A stretch of DNA of 64,000 bases from Chloroflexota bacterium (GTDB lineage Bacteria; Chloroflexota; Anaerolineae; Aggregatilineales; Phototrophicaceae), in the NCBI GenBank assembly GCA_011525385.1, contig WTGF01000125.1, positions 1 to 64,000 on the forward strand, read 5' to 3'. The translations under genes were made by a program, and so were the position numbers. The notes beneath the pieces were generated by a model that saw nothing but the letters and a program-made list of their open reading frames with translations, searched no databases and was not told the DNA's origin. Below are positions 44,415 to 53,961 of the stretch, piece by piece (position 1 is the first letter of the stretch; every line of letters begins with the position of its first letter).

Positions 44415-45227
44415 CTAATTCTCGACGATCTCAAATGGCAACAGAGGAGAAAGCGCGCTACCGTCCAGGCTTATCTGAACTGACCACCGGCCTGCCGTGA
44501 AGGCTGTATCGGTCTGGTCAATAAAGAACCATATACAGTTGTCGTCTATGAAATGCTCCGTTTGAAAACTGTGGGACACGAGCTCTTGATCCCGGTGTTG
44601 CCAGCTTGAAGATAGCGTTGCGCCCGCGGGGATGTTGTACGCTCTGGCCACGACATAGATCTCGGTAGAATCCGGTGTGAACAGCGGGTTAATGTCCACT
44701 GGGCAGTCCTCGCTGTTGACGCCGGAAGACAACACAAGATTATCCAGACGCGGATGCAAATCCGGGGTCACCTCAGTTCTGGCTGGCGGGGTTGCCGTCT
44801 GCGCCGCCGAGAGGGCGTCATTCAGATCAATCGCTGTGCTCGCGCCACCGACAGCAGCCGCTTCTTCGCGCGATTCGACAGCAACAACCTGCGGCTGGTC
44901 CCCCAGTTGACGCAGGTTGGCGTCGATGAAATCGCTGTCTGTGCCTAATGCAGACAAATTGGAACGCAAGAACGCGCCTGACTGTTCGATTTGCGCCACT
45001 CGCGTGCCGGCAAAATCCAGTGTGATTTGGAGTCTCGCTCTGACAACTGTTGCTGTGGCGCGCAACCGGTCCAATTGCGTCGCGGCGGCTTCGTACTCAG
45101 CGGTGGCGGTCAAAGGCAAGTCCGATGTCCGGCATGCGACCAGCGCTGAACTTGTGAACAAAAAGAGAACGATCGCGAGAGGCAATTTGGGACCCAGCGG
45201 GAGCCACCGCAGTCTCTTCCTTTCCAT
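44415..45227 (-). CDS. Predicted lipoprotein of unknown function
   Basis: 270 residues from ATG 45227. Basic N-terminus (MERKRLRWLPLG), hydrophobic stretch, then a lipobox SALVAC, so lipid-anchored outside the membrane. A helical, coiled-coil-like segment (YEAAATQLDRLRATATVVRA) is followed by a low-complexity linker and a C-terminal beta-rich domain (PDSTEIYVVARAYNIPAGAT; CIWFFIDQTDTAFTAGRWSV). No family recognised. A TATAAT on the minus strand (45243-45238) is only 10 nt before the ATG, so the mRNA may be almost leaderless. Confidence 0.8.
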   Translation of the reverse strand: MERKRLRWLPLGPKLPLAIVLFLFTSSALVACRTSDLPLTATAEYEAAATQLDRLRATATVVRARLQITLDFAGTRVAQIEQSGAFLRSNLSALGTDSDFIDANLRQLGDQPQVVAVESREEAAAVGGASTAIDLNDALSAAQTATPPARTEVTPDLHPRLDNLVLSSGVNSEDCPVDINPLFTPDSTEIYVVARAYNIPAGATLSSSWQHRDQELVSHSFQTEHFIDDNCIWFFIDQTDTAFTAGRWSVQISLDGSALSPLLPFEIVEN

Positions 45228-45354
45228 AGTGCCGCAGATTATACCCAAGAAAAGCAAAACCGCCCCAAACAGGTTGAGACGGCTGCAGGAGTGGAAGCGC
45301 CGGGGACCTGCCCCCCGGGTCCGCTGGTTTCGAATCTCGCACTTCTACAAGCTT

Positions 45355-45395
45355 AGCCCTTTGTAGAGCTTCGCGCCGCGCATTCCCAAAGGGCT
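45355..45395. other. 9-bp inverted repeat with 23-nt loop
   Basis: AGCCCTTTG (45355-45363) and CAAAGGGCT (45387-45395) are perfectly complementary. No T-run follows on either strand. It lies upstream of the lipoprotein gene and far from the flavoprotein gene; function unknown. Confidence 0.4.
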
Positions 45396-45573
45396 CGGTT
45401 CACACTGCGCTAGCCGATGGGTCTTGGCGTCGTCTTATCGGCGTCAACGACGGGCACCCTCACTTTTTATGACACTCGCGGCAGATCGCGAAGGGAGACG
45501 ATTCTGCAGGAGCGGTAGAGGACTCGTTGCCTCTACACCCTACTTGCAGCAGCCTAAGCTACGGCAGGAAGGG

Positions 45574-45617
45574 CGTTAAAGTTTGGTTTTGCACCTATGT
45601 GCGTTGCCAGTTTAACG
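45574..45617. other. Long imperfect stem-loop
   Basis: CGTTAAA/TTTAACG outer stem, a TGG/CCA middle stem and a GCAC-CTAT-GTGC tip can form one 44-nt hairpin of about 14 pairs with two internal loops. It is a candidate structured RNA or protein site in a gap with no genes. Confidence 0.35.
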
Positions 45618-45818
45618 TGTCTTGGCGCCACGGCTTGCCGTGCGGCTTCAACCACCAACGTCGAATCTGATTCGCTCCCGTGATGGCTGACGGCGCTGCC
45701 CGTCCCTTCGCGAACCGCGCCATCGCTCCTGCTCATGGTAGCATAGTTCGGGCGGTTTGTGAAGCGCCGCGGCATTTTCTCTCACTGCTTTTGCCAAGGC
45801 CTCATTGGATCGTGCGAA

Positions 45819-45864
45819 CCTGCCATATTGTCCTGAATCAGGTATGATAGGACAATATGGCAGG
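45819..45864 (+). promoter_or_regulatory. Perfect 16-bp inverted repeat before the flavoprotein gene
   Basis: CCTGCCATATTGTCCT (45819-45834) and AGGACAATATGGCAGG (45849-45864) are exact reverse complements around a 14-nt loop that contains TATGAT (45843-45848), a -10-like hexamer. The right arm ends inside AGGAGG (45862-45867), the best ribosome site nearby. It could be an operator for a dimeric repressor or an RNA hairpin that masks the ribosome site. Confidence 0.75.
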
Positions 45865-45870
45865 AGGACA

Positions 45871-45897
45871 ATGAAAGGCGCAATTCGTGGCCGTTGA
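45871..45897 (+). other. Eight-codon leader ORF overlapping the flavoprotein start
   Basis: ATG at 45871 sits four nt after AGGAGG and encodes MKGAIRGR before TGA at 45895. The next gene starts at GTG 45887 inside it, in another frame. Translation of the leader could couple to the GTG start. It may be chance; a frameshift at the true start is another possibility. Confidence 0.3.
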
Positions 45898-46888
45898 TGC
45901 TTTGATCGTTGGCGCGGGATTATCGGGCCTGATGGCTGCGCAGAGCTTAAGCCAGCGTGGCTATACCGTTCAACTTGTCGAGCGGGGGCGCAGTGTCGGC
46001 GGACGCCTGGCCACTCGCCGGGTCGGCGAGGATGGCCTGGCTGATCATGGCGCGCAGTTCTTCACCGTGCGGTCGGAAACCTTTCAGGGATTCGTTGACC
46101 AGTGGCTTCAACAAGACTTGGTATATATCTGGGGTACAGGTTGGTCGGATGGCAGCGTCAAGCGCACCTTCGGCGATGGGCATCCGCGCTATGTCGTACG
46201 CGGAGGCATGAACAGCCTGGCGAAATACCTGGCGCATGATCATGATATCGCCCTTAATCGGCTGGTTACACAGATTCGAATGCTGGAGAACAGTTGGTCA
46301 TTAGTTGATAGTGATGGCGAGCGATATAATGGACGCTCTCTGCTTTTGACGCCCCCCATGCCAGAGACCCTGGAGTTGCTCTCGTCAAGCGGGGTTCCGC
46401 TGGGGGCGAGCGATTACAATGAACTTCATCGCATTCGATTCGGTCCTTGCCTTTGTGGCATCCACGAGATCGCGGGCGAGATGGAATTGCCCGCGCCGGG
46501 CGCCCTTCAAAACTTCCAGAGCGAAGTCTATTGGGTGGCCGACAATCATGCCAAGGGAATTTCGGACAGGACAGTTGTCACCAGCCACGCCAACGCCAAA
46601 TTCAGCCGACAAAACTGGGACGCTTCGGAAGCGGATATCATCCGCGAGTTAGAAGCTGCCGTGCTGCCCTATCTCAAAGGCAGCGCAAGGATCGCGAGCA
46701 CTCAACTCAAGAAATGGCGCTACTCCGTCCCCCTGACTACGTATCCAGAGGAATTCTTGATGGCGCGCGGATTGCCGCGTCTGGCTTTTGCCGGCGACGC
46801 TTTTGGCGGCCGCGGCCGCGTCGAAGGCGCCTTCCTGTCCGGTATCGCGGCCGGCAATGCCTTGTCAGACGCGCTTTCCAATGCTTAG
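45887..46888 (+). CDS. NAD(P)/FAD-dependent oxidoreductase, renalase-like
   Basis: 333 residues. The N-terminus is a dinucleotide fold (DALIVGAGLSGLMAAQSLSQ, then the ribose Glu in LVERG), followed by GGRLATRR and DHGAQFFTVRS, typical of renalase and related amine-oxidase-fold flavoproteins. The C-terminal FAD motif LAFAGDAFGGRGRVEGAFLS closes the domain. Substrate unknown; renalases oxidise aberrant dihydropyridine nucleotides, which may apply here. Start is GTG 45887 with only a weak site; upstream lies the 16-bp inverted repeat. It overlaps the hydrolase gene by eight nt. Confidence 0.93.
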   Translation: MAVDALIVGAGLSGLMAAQSLSQRGYTVQLVERGRSVGGRLATRRVGEDGLADHGAQFFTVRSETFQGFVDQWLQQDLVYIWGTGWSDGSVKRTFGDGHPRYVVRGGMNSLAKYLAHDHDIALNRLVTQIRMLENSWSLVDSDGERYNGRSLLLTPPMPETLELLSSSGVPLGASDYNELHRIRFGPCLCGIHEIAGEMELPAPGALQNFQSEVYWVADNHAKGISDRTVVTSHANAKFSRQNWDASEADIIRELEAAVLPYLKGSARIASTQLKKWRYSVPLTTYPEEFLMARGLPRLAFAGDAFGGRGRVEGAFLSGIAAGNALSDALSNA

Positions 46889-47636
46889 GAAGGCAGCCTC
46901 GAATCCGAAACGACTCCTTGCAATCCTGCTGATATCGCTGTTGCTTTCTATCGGCGGTTTCTTAGCCTGGGCGAGCAGTCCATCAGGGCAACTGATGCCA
47001 CAGGCGCGGATAGCCCTGGCATCGGATGAGCGCGTTGTCGTCAAACGGGAGCGCTGGATTGTCTTTGAGCCGAGATCAGGGATATCATCAACAGGTTTCA
47101 TCTTCTATCCCGGTGGGCGCGTACAGTCAGAAGCTTATGCGCCATTGGGAAAAACGCTCGCGGATAAGGGTTACCAAGCGATTGTCGTTCCGATGCCCTT
47201 TAACCTGGCAATACTTGCTCCCGATGCCGCAGATGAGGTCATCGCTGCCTTTCCCCGAGTCAGGCGTTGGGTCATCGGCGGTCATTCGCTAGGCGGCGTC
47301 ATGGCGGCGCGCTATGCGCATTCGCATCCCGATCGGATCGACGGGCTGGTCTTGGTCGCGGCCTATCCGGAAGATGGCCTTGACTTGTCTCGCAGCGGGC
47401 TCCCTGTTGTGACAATCTATGCGGAACTGGATGGATTGTCAGAGCCAAGCCGGATAGAGGATTCTTTCCGTTTCCTGCCGCCCGATGCCATCAAGGTGAT
47501 GATCGCTGGGGGCAATCACGCCGGTTTCGGCTGGTACGGCCCCCAATCCGGCGACAACCCGGCCGCAATCAGCCGCCAGGACCAGCAGGCGCAATTTTCC
47601 CAGGCGATTCTGATGTTCTTGCAAGAGGCTGGTTAA
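46881..47636 (+). CDS. Membrane-anchored alpha/beta hydrolase
   Basis: 251 residues from ATG 46881, inside the last codons of the flavoprotein gene; an earlier in-frame ATG would overlap more and lacks support. An N-terminal signal anchor (LLAILLISLLLSIGGFLAWA) puts the domain outside the membrane. The oxyanion region is FIFYPGGRVQSEAYAPLG, the nucleophile elbow GGHSLGG, the acid probably in YAELDGLSE, and the His in GGNHAGFGWYG. The pattern fits Abhydrolase_5. Overlap with the flavoprotein gene suggests joint expression. Confidence 0.92.
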   Translation: MLRKAASNPKRLLAILLISLLLSIGGFLAWASSPSGQLMPQARIALASDERVVVKRERWIVFEPRSGISSTGFIFYPGGRVQSEAYAPLGKTLADKGYQAIVVPMPFNLAILAPDAADEVIAAFPRVRRWVIGGHSLGGVMAARYAHSHPDRIDGLVLVAAYPEDGLDLSRSGLPVVTIYAELDGLSEPSRIEDSFRFLPPDAIKVMIAGGNHAGFGWYGPQSGDNPAAISRQDQQAQFSQAILMFLQEAG

Positions 47637-47691
47637 GCAATCGAATTGATGTTAGATTGAACCCGAAAATGAGGGGCTGGAGAAACCGGGT

Positions 47692-48870
47692 ATGGCGACG
47701 ACAAGCACGGACGCGATGGCAGGACCGCATTTCAAACTGAGCGAAGAGCAAGAGATGCTGGTGCGCATGACGCGCGATTTCGTCGCCGACAACATCATTC
47801 CCGTGGCCGCCGAATATGACGAAAAGGCCAAGTTTCCCGAGGAGATCTTCCATAAGGGGCGACAACTGGGAATCGTCAACATGCTGGTGCCCGAAGAGTT
47901 TGGCGGCGTGGGGGCATCGGCTTTTGAAGAGGTTCTGGTATCGGAAGAATTGGGTTACGGCTGCACCGGAATCAGTTCGAGCCTCGGCGTCAACTCGCTG
48001 GCCGCGCTGCCGATCCTGCTTGCCGGAAGCGCGGAGCAGAAGGCTTATTGGCTGGGCGAAAGGGTGATCGACCGGGGTCACTTCCTGTCCTACGGCGTGA
48101 CCGAAGCCAATGCCGGGTCCAACGTTGCCGGCATCCTGACGCGCGCCGACAAGCGCGGGTCGAGTTACTTGATCAACGGCAGCAAAACCTTCATTACAAA
48201 CGCCAGTCATGCTCACTTTTATACCATTTTCGCAAAAACCGATCTGGAAGCCGGGCATCGCGGTATGACTTGTTTCATCGTTGACCGCGAGACACCTGGA
48301 CTTAGCGTCGGCAAGAAGTTCGACAAGTTGGGTCAACGCGCTTCGGATACGGCCGAGATCATATTTGACAATGTCGAAGTACCGGAAGATAACATTGTGG
48401 GGCAGGTTGGCCAGGGCTTTTATATCGCCATGCAGGTATTCGACTACAGCCGTCCCGGCGTCGCGGCTGCCGCGGTGGGCCTACAGCGCCGCGCCCTGGA
48501 AGAAAGCATCAGATATGCCAGGCAACGCGAAGCATTTGGCCTGCCGATATATCAGCATCAAGCGGTTGGGCACAAGATTGCTGACATGGCGATCAATTAC
48601 GAAGCGTCGCGGTTGTTGGCCTGGCAAGCTGCCTGGCAAGTTGACCAGGGAATTTTCAACCCGCGCGTGCCGGCCTACGCCAAAGCCTTTGCGGCGGATA
48701 TGGCGACTAAGGCTGCGGTGGACGCAGTACAAGTCTTCGGCGGCTATGGATATATGAAAGAGTATCCGGTCGAAAAACTGTTGCGGGACGTCAAGATATT
48801 TCAGATCTATGAAGGCACCAGCGAGATCCAGCGCAATATCATCGTGCGCGAACTCTTTCGCGGAGGGTAA
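47692..48870 (+). CDS. Acyl-CoA dehydrogenase
   Basis: 392 residues, full length. Motifs: YGVTEANAGSNVAG (flavin/substrate loop), KTFITNASHAHFYTIFAKT, RQREAFGLPIYQHQAVGHKI, QVFGGYGYMKEYPVEKLLRD and the catalytic-Glu block YEGTSEIQRNI. It should oxidise a short- or branched-chain acyl-CoA to the enoyl-CoA and pass electrons to electron-transfer flavoprotein. No other beta-oxidation gene is near. Start ATG 47692 is the first Met of the family N-terminal helix region. Confidence 0.97.
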   Translation: MATTSTDAMAGPHFKLSEEQEMLVRMTRDFVADNIIPVAAEYDEKAKFPEEIFHKGRQLGIVNMLVPEEFGGVGASAFEEVLVSEELGYGCTGISSSLGVNSLAALPILLAGSAEQKAYWLGERVIDRGHFLSYGVTEANAGSNVAGILTRADKRGSSYLINGSKTFITNASHAHFYTIFAKTDLEAGHRGMTCFIVDRETPGLSVGKKFDKLGQRASDTAEIIFDNVEVPEDNIVGQVGQGFYIAMQVFDYSRPGVAAAAVGLQRRALEESIRYARQREAFGLPIYQHQAVGHKIADMAINYEASRLLAWQAAWQVDQGIFNPRVPAYAKAFAADMATKAAVDAVQVFGGYGYMKEYPVEKLLRDVKIFQIYEGTSEIQRNIIVRELFRGG

Positions 48871-48918
48871 CGGGAAAAGTCCACCGCATTCAGTTCAAAG
48901 TCGCTTCCATATATTGCC

Positions 48919-48947
48919 TTGACAGGCGATTTCATCCCTGATAACAT
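48919..48947 (+). promoter_or_regulatory. Promoter of the str-S10-spc cluster
   Basis: TTGACA (48919-48924, consensus), 17-nt spacer, TAACAT (48942-48947, 4 of 6). The start near 48954 leaves a leader of about 185 nt before rpsL, with a small hairpin CCTCC/GGAGG near 48977-48989. Long leaders are common before ribosomal operons. Confidence 0.6.
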
Positions 48948-49140
48948 CCTCGATTGCACTGGCAGCCGGAAACCTCCGATCATGGAGGCGCTGCGGGCTG
49001 AATCGAGCAGATATGACGAAAGTGCTTTGCAAAGGCGGAGCGTCTCGTCATGTTAGGAAAAACGATCGGGCGTCCATAATTGTGCGCCTGTTTGTGTGTC
49101 GAAAGCACAAAGCAATAAAGCAAGAGATACGGAGTCAACT

Positions 49141-49557
49141 ATGCCGACCATCAATCAGTTGGTTCGCAAGGGACGCAAATCGAAGAGTAAGAAAAACAAA
49201 GCGCCCGCGTTGCAATATACCTTCAATGCGCTGGATCAGCGGCGCTCTCGTCAAAAGAAGGGCGCCCCACAAAAGCGCGGCGTCTGTACTCAAGTCAAGA
49301 CCATGACGCCCAAAAAACCCAACTCGGCCCTGCGAAAAGTTGCGCGCGTGCGCTTGACCAACGGCATTGAAGTTACCGCGTACATCGGCGGCGAGGGCCA
49401 TAATCTGCAGGAGCACAGTGTGGTGCTGGTACGCGGGGGCCGTGTGAAGGATCTTCCCGGTGTGCGCTACCACATCGTCCGCGGCACGCTTGATACCAGC
49501 GGCGTAGATGGCCGTGAGCAGGGCCGTAGCAAATACGGCGCCAAGCGTAGCGGTTAG
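49141..49557 (+). CDS. rpsL: 30S ribosomal protein S12
   Basis: 138 residues from ATG 49141, the standard [12 protein letters not shown] start; the open frame extends 15 codons upstream without support. [16 protein letters not shown] and [17 protein letters not shown] are present, so the lysines linked to streptomycin sensitivity are unaltered. It controls decoding accuracy on the small subunit. First gene of the str group. Confidence 0.99.
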   Translation: MPTINQLVRKGRKSKSKKNKAPALQYTFNALDQRRSRQKKGAPQKRGVCTQVKTMTPKKPNSALRKVARVRLTNGIEVTAYIGGEGHNLQEHSVVLVRGGRVKDLPGVRYHIVRGTLDTSGVDGREQGRSKYGAKRSG

Positions 49558-49573
49558 TCAGGGAGAATAAGTA

Positions 49574-50041
49574 ATGCCGAGAAGAAACCGACCGCCCAAG
49601 CGCGTCCCCCCGAATGACGTGAAGTACGACAATCTTCATGTTGCCATGTTCATCAATCGTATGATGCGCGGCGGCAAGAAGAGCTTGGCGACGCGCATCA
49701 TGTATCAGGCGATGGAGTCGATGGGCGAACGTACCAAGAAGGACCCGGTAGAGGTTTTCGAAACCGCGATTCGCAACGTTGTGCCGGCGGTCGAAGTCAA
49801 GCCGAAACGCGTTGGCGGTTCTACTTATCAGGTGCCGATCGATGTATCGCACGAGCGCGGCATAACCTTGGCAATGCGTTGGCTGATCCAGTTCGCGCGC
49901 GATCGCAGCGGACGCAGCATGGCGGAAAAGCTCGCGAACGAGTTGCTCGACGCCTATAACGGACAGGGCAACGCGATTCGCAAGAAAGACGAAACGCATC
50001 GGATGGCGGAAGCCAACCGGGCCTTCGCGCATTTCCGTTAA
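49574..50041 (+). CDS. rpsG: 30S ribosomal protein S7
   Basis: 155 residues. PRRNRPPKR start, FINRMMRGGKKSLATRIMYQ, RVGGSTYQVPIDV and the C-terminal RKKDETHRMAEANRAFAHFR are standard. It nucleates assembly of the small-subunit head. Sixteen nt after rpsL with AGGGAGAA site. Confidence 0.99.
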   Translation: MPRRNRPPKRVPPNDVKYDNLHVAMFINRMMRGGKKSLATRIMYQAMESMGERTKKDPVEVFETAIRNVVPAVEVKPKRVGGSTYQVPIDVSHERGITLAMRWLIQFARDRSGRSMAEKLANELLDAYNGQGNAIRKKDETHRMAEANRAFAHFR

Positions 50042-50090
50042 ATCGAAGGGGAAAACGTCCTTTCTGCATAGAACGGACATTGGATGGAAC

Positions 50091-52190
50091 ATGGCAGACA
50101 AGCAATCCGGTTTTGATCTCAACAAGGTACGCAATATCGGTATCATCGCGCATATCGATGCGGGCAAAACCACCGTTACGGAACGCGTACTGTATTACAC
50201 TGGCATGGTGCACAAGATCGGCGAGACGCACGAGGGCTCGGCGACTACCGATTATATGGAACAGGAGCGGGAACGCGGCATTACTATCACATCGGCCGCG
50301 GTGACCGCGAGTTGGGACGACCATCAGATCAACATCATCGATACGCCCGGTCACGTTGATTTCACCGCCGAGGTGCAGCGCAGCCTGCGCGTCCTTGACG
50401 GCGGCATTACCGTTTTTGATAGTGTCGCGGGTGTCGAACCTCAGTCGGAGACAGTTTGGCGGCAGGCATCGGAATACAGCGTACCGCGCCTCTGTTTCGT
50501 CAATAAGATGGATCGCACGGGCGCCGATTTTGACCGCTGTGTCAGCATGATGGTTGACCGACTAAAGGCGAATCCGGTGGTGATTCAGGTTCCTTACGGC
50601 AGTGGAGAACACTTTGAAGGCATCATTGATCTGATCAAAATGGAGTTGATTACCTACGGCAACGACGAAGGCACGGATATCAACTATCATCCGATTCCCG
50701 AGAGTCACCGGGAAATGGCCGAGACCCGCCGCGAGGACATGATCGAGAAGATCGTCGAAAACGACGAATACTTGACGATGAAGTTCCTCGAAGAAGAAGA
50801 GATTAGCGACGAGGAAATCGTCGGGGCGCTCCGTGCCGGCACGATCGCAAGTCAGTTGCATCCTGTCATGTGCGGCGCGGCTTTGAAGAACAAAGGCGTG
50901 CAGGCGCTATTGAATATGGTTGTGGCGCTGTTGCCGTCGCCGTTGGATATCCCCCCGGTGAGAGGCGAACACCCCAAAGACGGGAGGGCGCTGCTGCGCA
51001 GTGCGGACGATGACGAGCCGCTGGCCGCCCTGGTCTTCAAAATCGTCTCGGATCAATACGGCCGACTGGCCTTCACTCGCGTCTATTCGGGTGTCCTCAA
51101 GGCGGGAGCCCAGGTGACGAACACCGCCAATGGCAAACGGGAGCGTATCGGGCGCATCGTACGCATGTTTGCCGACCGGCGCGAAGACGTTAAAGAAGTG
51201 CACGCGGGAGACATTGCGGCAGTTATCGGCATGAAAGAGACCTTCACCGGCGACACGCTTAGCGCGCCAGGCGACCCTATTCTGCTGGAAAACATCAGCT
51301 TTCCCGATCCGGTTGTAGAGGTGGCGATTGAGCCCAATACCAAGGCGGATCAGGACAGGATGGGCATAGGTTTGCGCAAACTGGCGGAAGAAGATCCGAC
51401 CTTCCAGATTGAAGTAGACGATCAGCTTGGCCAGACCAAGATCAAGGGCATGGGCGAGCTTCATCTTGAGGTTTTGGTCGACCGCTTAATGCGAGAATAT
51501 GGGGTCGAAGCCCGTGTAGGGCGCCCCCGCGTGGCCTATCGCGAGACCATTACGCGGGCGATAGAGATCGACACTACCTTCCGACGCCAGACCGGCGGCG
51601 CCGGCCAATATGCTCGCTGTGTGATTCGTTTTGAGACGATACCGGAAGACGAAAAGCTCGACGCCGACGGCGAATTGCTCTTCGTAGACGCTATTCGCGG
51701 CGGCGCGATCCCCAAGGAATTTATCCCGGCTGTCAGGAAGGGCGTTACGCAAGCTATGCAGGGCGGGGTTATCGCCGGGTACCCGGTGGTCAACATCAAG
51801 GCTTCGGTGGTTGATGGCGCTTTTCACGAGGTGGATTCCAGCGAGATCGCCTTTACTATCGCCGGTTCAATGTGTCTGAAAGAAGGCATTCAGAAGGGCA
51901 AACCGGTGATCCTGGAGCCCGCCATGCAAGTGGAAGTGGTCGTTCCCGATAATTATACCGGCGCTGTTGTCGGCGACATTGCCTCGCGCCGTGGCGTGGT
52001 CCAGGGAATGGAGCCTCATAGCGAGGGTATTTCCGTGATAAAGGGGCAAGTGCCGCTGGGTGAGATGTTTGGCTACGCCAATGATCTGCGCAATTACACC
52101 CAGGGACGCGGCAACTTTAGCATGGAATTTGATATGTATACGGTCGCTCCGGAAGAGATAGCGGAAGCCGTCAAATCCGGATCGCGATAA
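50091..52190 (+). CDS. fusA: Elongation factor G
   Basis: 699 residues. G1 [21 protein letters not shown]2 [10 protein letters not shown]3 DTPGHVDFT and G4 [10 protein letters not shown] are all present, with the EF-G domain IV block [20 protein letters not shown] and the C-terminal [12 protein letters not shown]. It drives ribosomal translocation with GTP. Fifty nt after rpsG. Confidence 0.99.
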   Translation: MADKQSGFDLNKVRNIGIIAHIDAGKTTVTERVLYYTGMVHKIGETHEGSATTDYMEQERERGITITSAAVTASWDDHQINIIDTPGHVDFTAEVQRSLRVLDGGITVFDSVAGVEPQSETVWRQASEYSVPRLCFVNKMDRTGADFDRCVSMMVDRLKANPVVIQVPYGSGEHFEGIIDLIKMELITYGNDEGTDINYHPIPESHREMAETRREDMIEKIVENDEYLTMKFLEEEEISDEEIVGALRAGTIASQLHPVMCGAALKNKGVQALLNMVVALLPSPLDIPPVRGEHPKDGRALLRSADDDEPLAALVFKIVSDQYGRLAFTRVYSGVLKAGAQVTNTANGKRERIGRIVRMFADRREDVKEVHAGDIAAVIGMKETFTGDTLSAPGDPILLENISFPDPVVEVAIEPNTKADQDRMGIGLRKLAEEDPTFQIEVDDQLGQTKIKGMGELHLEVLVDRLMREYGVEARVGRPRVAYRETITRAIEIDTTFRRQTGGAGQYARCVIRFETIPEDEKLDADGELLFVDAIRGGAIPKEFIPAVRKGVTQAMQGGVIAGYPVVNIKASVVDGAFHEVDSSEIAFTIAGSMCLKEGIQKGKPVILEPAMQVEVVVPDNYTGAVVGDIASRRGVVQGMEPHSEGISVIKGQVPLGEMFGYANDLRNYTQGRGNFSMEFDMYTVAPEEIAEAVKSGSR

Positions 52191-52275
52191 TGTAGAAGGC
52201 CGGTATTTGCCCGGTCTGCAGGTTTCGTTCGTTAATTCATTTTCAAGTTGGCAGGATTACAAGAGGGATTGTCAG

Positions 52276-53475
52276 ATGGCAAAGGGAAAATTCGAGCGTA
52301 GCAAACCGCATGTCAATATCGGCACGATCGGTCATGTCGATCACGGCAAGACCACATTGACGGCAGCGATTACCAAAGTGCTTGCACTTAAGGGCCAGGC
52401 GCAGGAACGCGAGTACGGCGAAATCGATAACGCGCCGGAAGAGCGGGCGCGCGGTATCACCATCAATATCCGCCACGTCGAGTACGAGACCGACAACCGC
52501 CACTACGCGCACGTCGATTGCCCGGGGCACCGCGATTACATCAAGAACATGATTACCGGCGCCGCGCAAATGGACGGCGCCATCCTCGTCGTGAGCGCGC
52601 CCGATGGCCCAATGCCGCAGACGCGCGAGCACGTCCTGCTGGCCAAGCAGGTTGAGGTGCCGGCAATGGTCGTATACCTCAATAAGACCGACCAGATGGA
52701 CGATGAAGAGTTGATCGAACTGGTCGAAATGGAGTTGTCGGAATTGCTCGAGGGTTATGATTTTGATCCCGATACACCGATCATCAAGGGTTCGGCGCTG
52801 GCGGCCCAGGAGTGCGCCAGCACGGATCCCAGCGCGCCGGAATACGAGTCCATCATCGAATTGATGGACAGCGTCGACGAATGGATCCCCACGCCCATGC
52901 GTGATGTCGACAAACCATTCATGATGGCCATCGAAGATGTTTTCTCGATCAAGGGTCGCGGGACCGTCGTCACCGGTAGCGTCGCGCGCGGCACCTTGCT
53001 CAAGGGTACACAGGTTGATATTGTCGGCTTGCGCGATGAAATCCAAAAGACCACGGTAACCGGCATCGAGATGTTCAACAAGGAACTGGACCAGGCGCAG
53101 GCCGGTGACAATGCCGGTATTCTGTTGCGCGGTATTGATCGTGACGAAGTGCAGCGCGGTATGGTGATCGCGCAGGTTGGCTCGATCACGCCGCACAAAA
53201 AGTTCAAGTGCGAGGTTTACGTCTTGCGTCGGGACGAGGGTGGGCGCCACAAGGCTTTCTTCAGCGGATATCGCCCGCAGTTCTATATTCGTACGATGGA
53301 TGTCACCGGCACGATCACACTGCCCGACGGCGTGGAGATGGTCATGCCCGGCGATAATGTCAATCTCGATGTGGAGTTGATAACGCCTGTTGCCTTGGAG
53401 CGAGGCTCATCCTTCGCGATCCGTGAAGGTGGCCTGACCGTTGGCGCAGGCCGCATTACGGAAATCCTTGAATAG
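52276..53475 (+). CDS. tuf: Elongation factor Tu
   Basis: 399 residues from ATG 52276, with [16 protein letters not shown] as the normal start. G1 [10 protein letters not shown], effector [15 protein letters not shown]3 DCPGHRDY, G4 NKTD. The residue after DCPGH is Arg where E. coli has Ala. It carries aminoacyl-tRNA to the ribosome. The 85-nt gap from fusA and the 177-nt gap to rpsJ are wide for this cluster. Confidence 0.99.
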   Translation: MAKGKFERSKPHVNIGTIGHVDHGKTTLTAAITKVLALKGQAQEREYGEIDNAPEERARGITINIRHVEYETDNRHYAHVDCPGHRDYIKNMITGAAQMDGAILVVSAPDGPMPQTREHVLLAKQVEVPAMVVYLNKTDQMDDEELIELVEMELSELLEGYDFDPDTPIIKGSALAAQECASTDPSAPEYESIIELMDSVDEWIPTPMRDVDKPFMMAIEDVFSIKGRGTVVTGSVARGTLLKGTQVDIVGLRDEIQKTTVTGIEMFNKELDQAQAGDNAGILLRGIDRDEVQRGMVIAQVGSITPHKKFKCEVYVLRRDEGGRHKAFFSGYRPQFYIRTMDVTGTITLPDGVEMVMPGDNVNLDVELITPVALERGSSFAIREGGLTVGAGRITEILE

Positions 53476-53493
53476 GTTCGCACCGAGTAATTC

Positions 53494-53526
53494 GCGACAA
53501 GCCGGGCCAGGTATCCGGCTCGTCGC
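53494..53526 (+). other. Strong hairpin between tuf and rpsJ
   Basis: GCGACAAGCCGG (53494-53505) pairs with CCGGCTCGTCGC (53515-53526), 11 of 12 pairs, loop of nine nt. No T-run follows. It begins 19 nt after the tuf stop; it may stabilise the tuf mRNA or reduce read-through into the S10 genes. Confidence 0.5.
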
Positions 53527-53652
53527 GGTATCTCGCCGGCGCAGCAAATCGGAAGCTTTCGGAGAGTTCCTTGGGCTCTCTTTCTCACAATGAAGAAATG
53601 TCATCGCATTTGCTTTACGTGGGTTTGGTAGTTAACGCAAAAAGGTTGCGGA

Positions 53653-53961
53653 ATGGCAAAGAACAAAATTCGTATCCGGTTGAAAGCCTATGACCACCGG
53701 GTGCTTGACCAGTCAGCACAGCGCATTGTAGATACCGCGGAACGAACCGGATCGCGTGTGGTGGGGCCAGTTCCATTGCCGACGCGTATTGAACGCTTTA
53801 CGGTACGGCGCTCCCCGTTCATTGATAAGGATTCGCAGGAGCACTTTGAGGTACGTACGCACAAACGGCTGATTGACGTGCTCGATCCCGATAGCAAAAC
53901 CATTGATACGCTAATGCGTCTTAATTTGCCGGCGGGAGTTGATATAGAGATTAAGATCTGA
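53653..53961 (+). CDS. rpsJ: 30S ribosomal protein S10
   Basis: 102 residues. [36 protein letters not shown] and [12 protein letters not shown] are family standards. It belongs to the small-subunit head and can act in antitermination as NusE. First gene of the S10 group, with a 183-nt gap to rplC. Confidence 0.99.
   Translation: MAKNKIRIRLKAYDHRVLDQSAQRIVDTAERTGSRVVGPVPLPTRIERFTVRRSPFIDKDSQEHFEVRTHKRLIDVLDPDSKTIDTLMRLNLPAGVDIEIKI

Larger units (their letters stand above)
45228..45886. other. Gene-free gap rich in inverted repeats
   Basis: About 630 nt with no convincing gene. Inverted repeats seen: CGTCGT/ACGACG (45428-45452), GTAGAGG/CCTCTAC (45515-45536), CACGGC/GCCGTG (45629-45642) and GATGGC/GCCATC (45682-45724), plus the longer ones listed separately. 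A 73-codon minus-strand frame (45775-45554) exists without ribosome site or known family. The 6-bp repeats may be chance. Confidence 0.5.

Noticed and set aside
45320-45350. T-loop-like sequence (GGTTTCGAATCT) suggesting a tRNA
   Set aside because: The flanking bases do not form a T-stem, and no acceptor or anticodon arm could be paired on either strand.
45554-45775. 73-codon minus-strand frame in the structured gap
   Set aside because: No ribosome site and the region contains inverted repeats across the frame; more likely a non-coding or decayed element.
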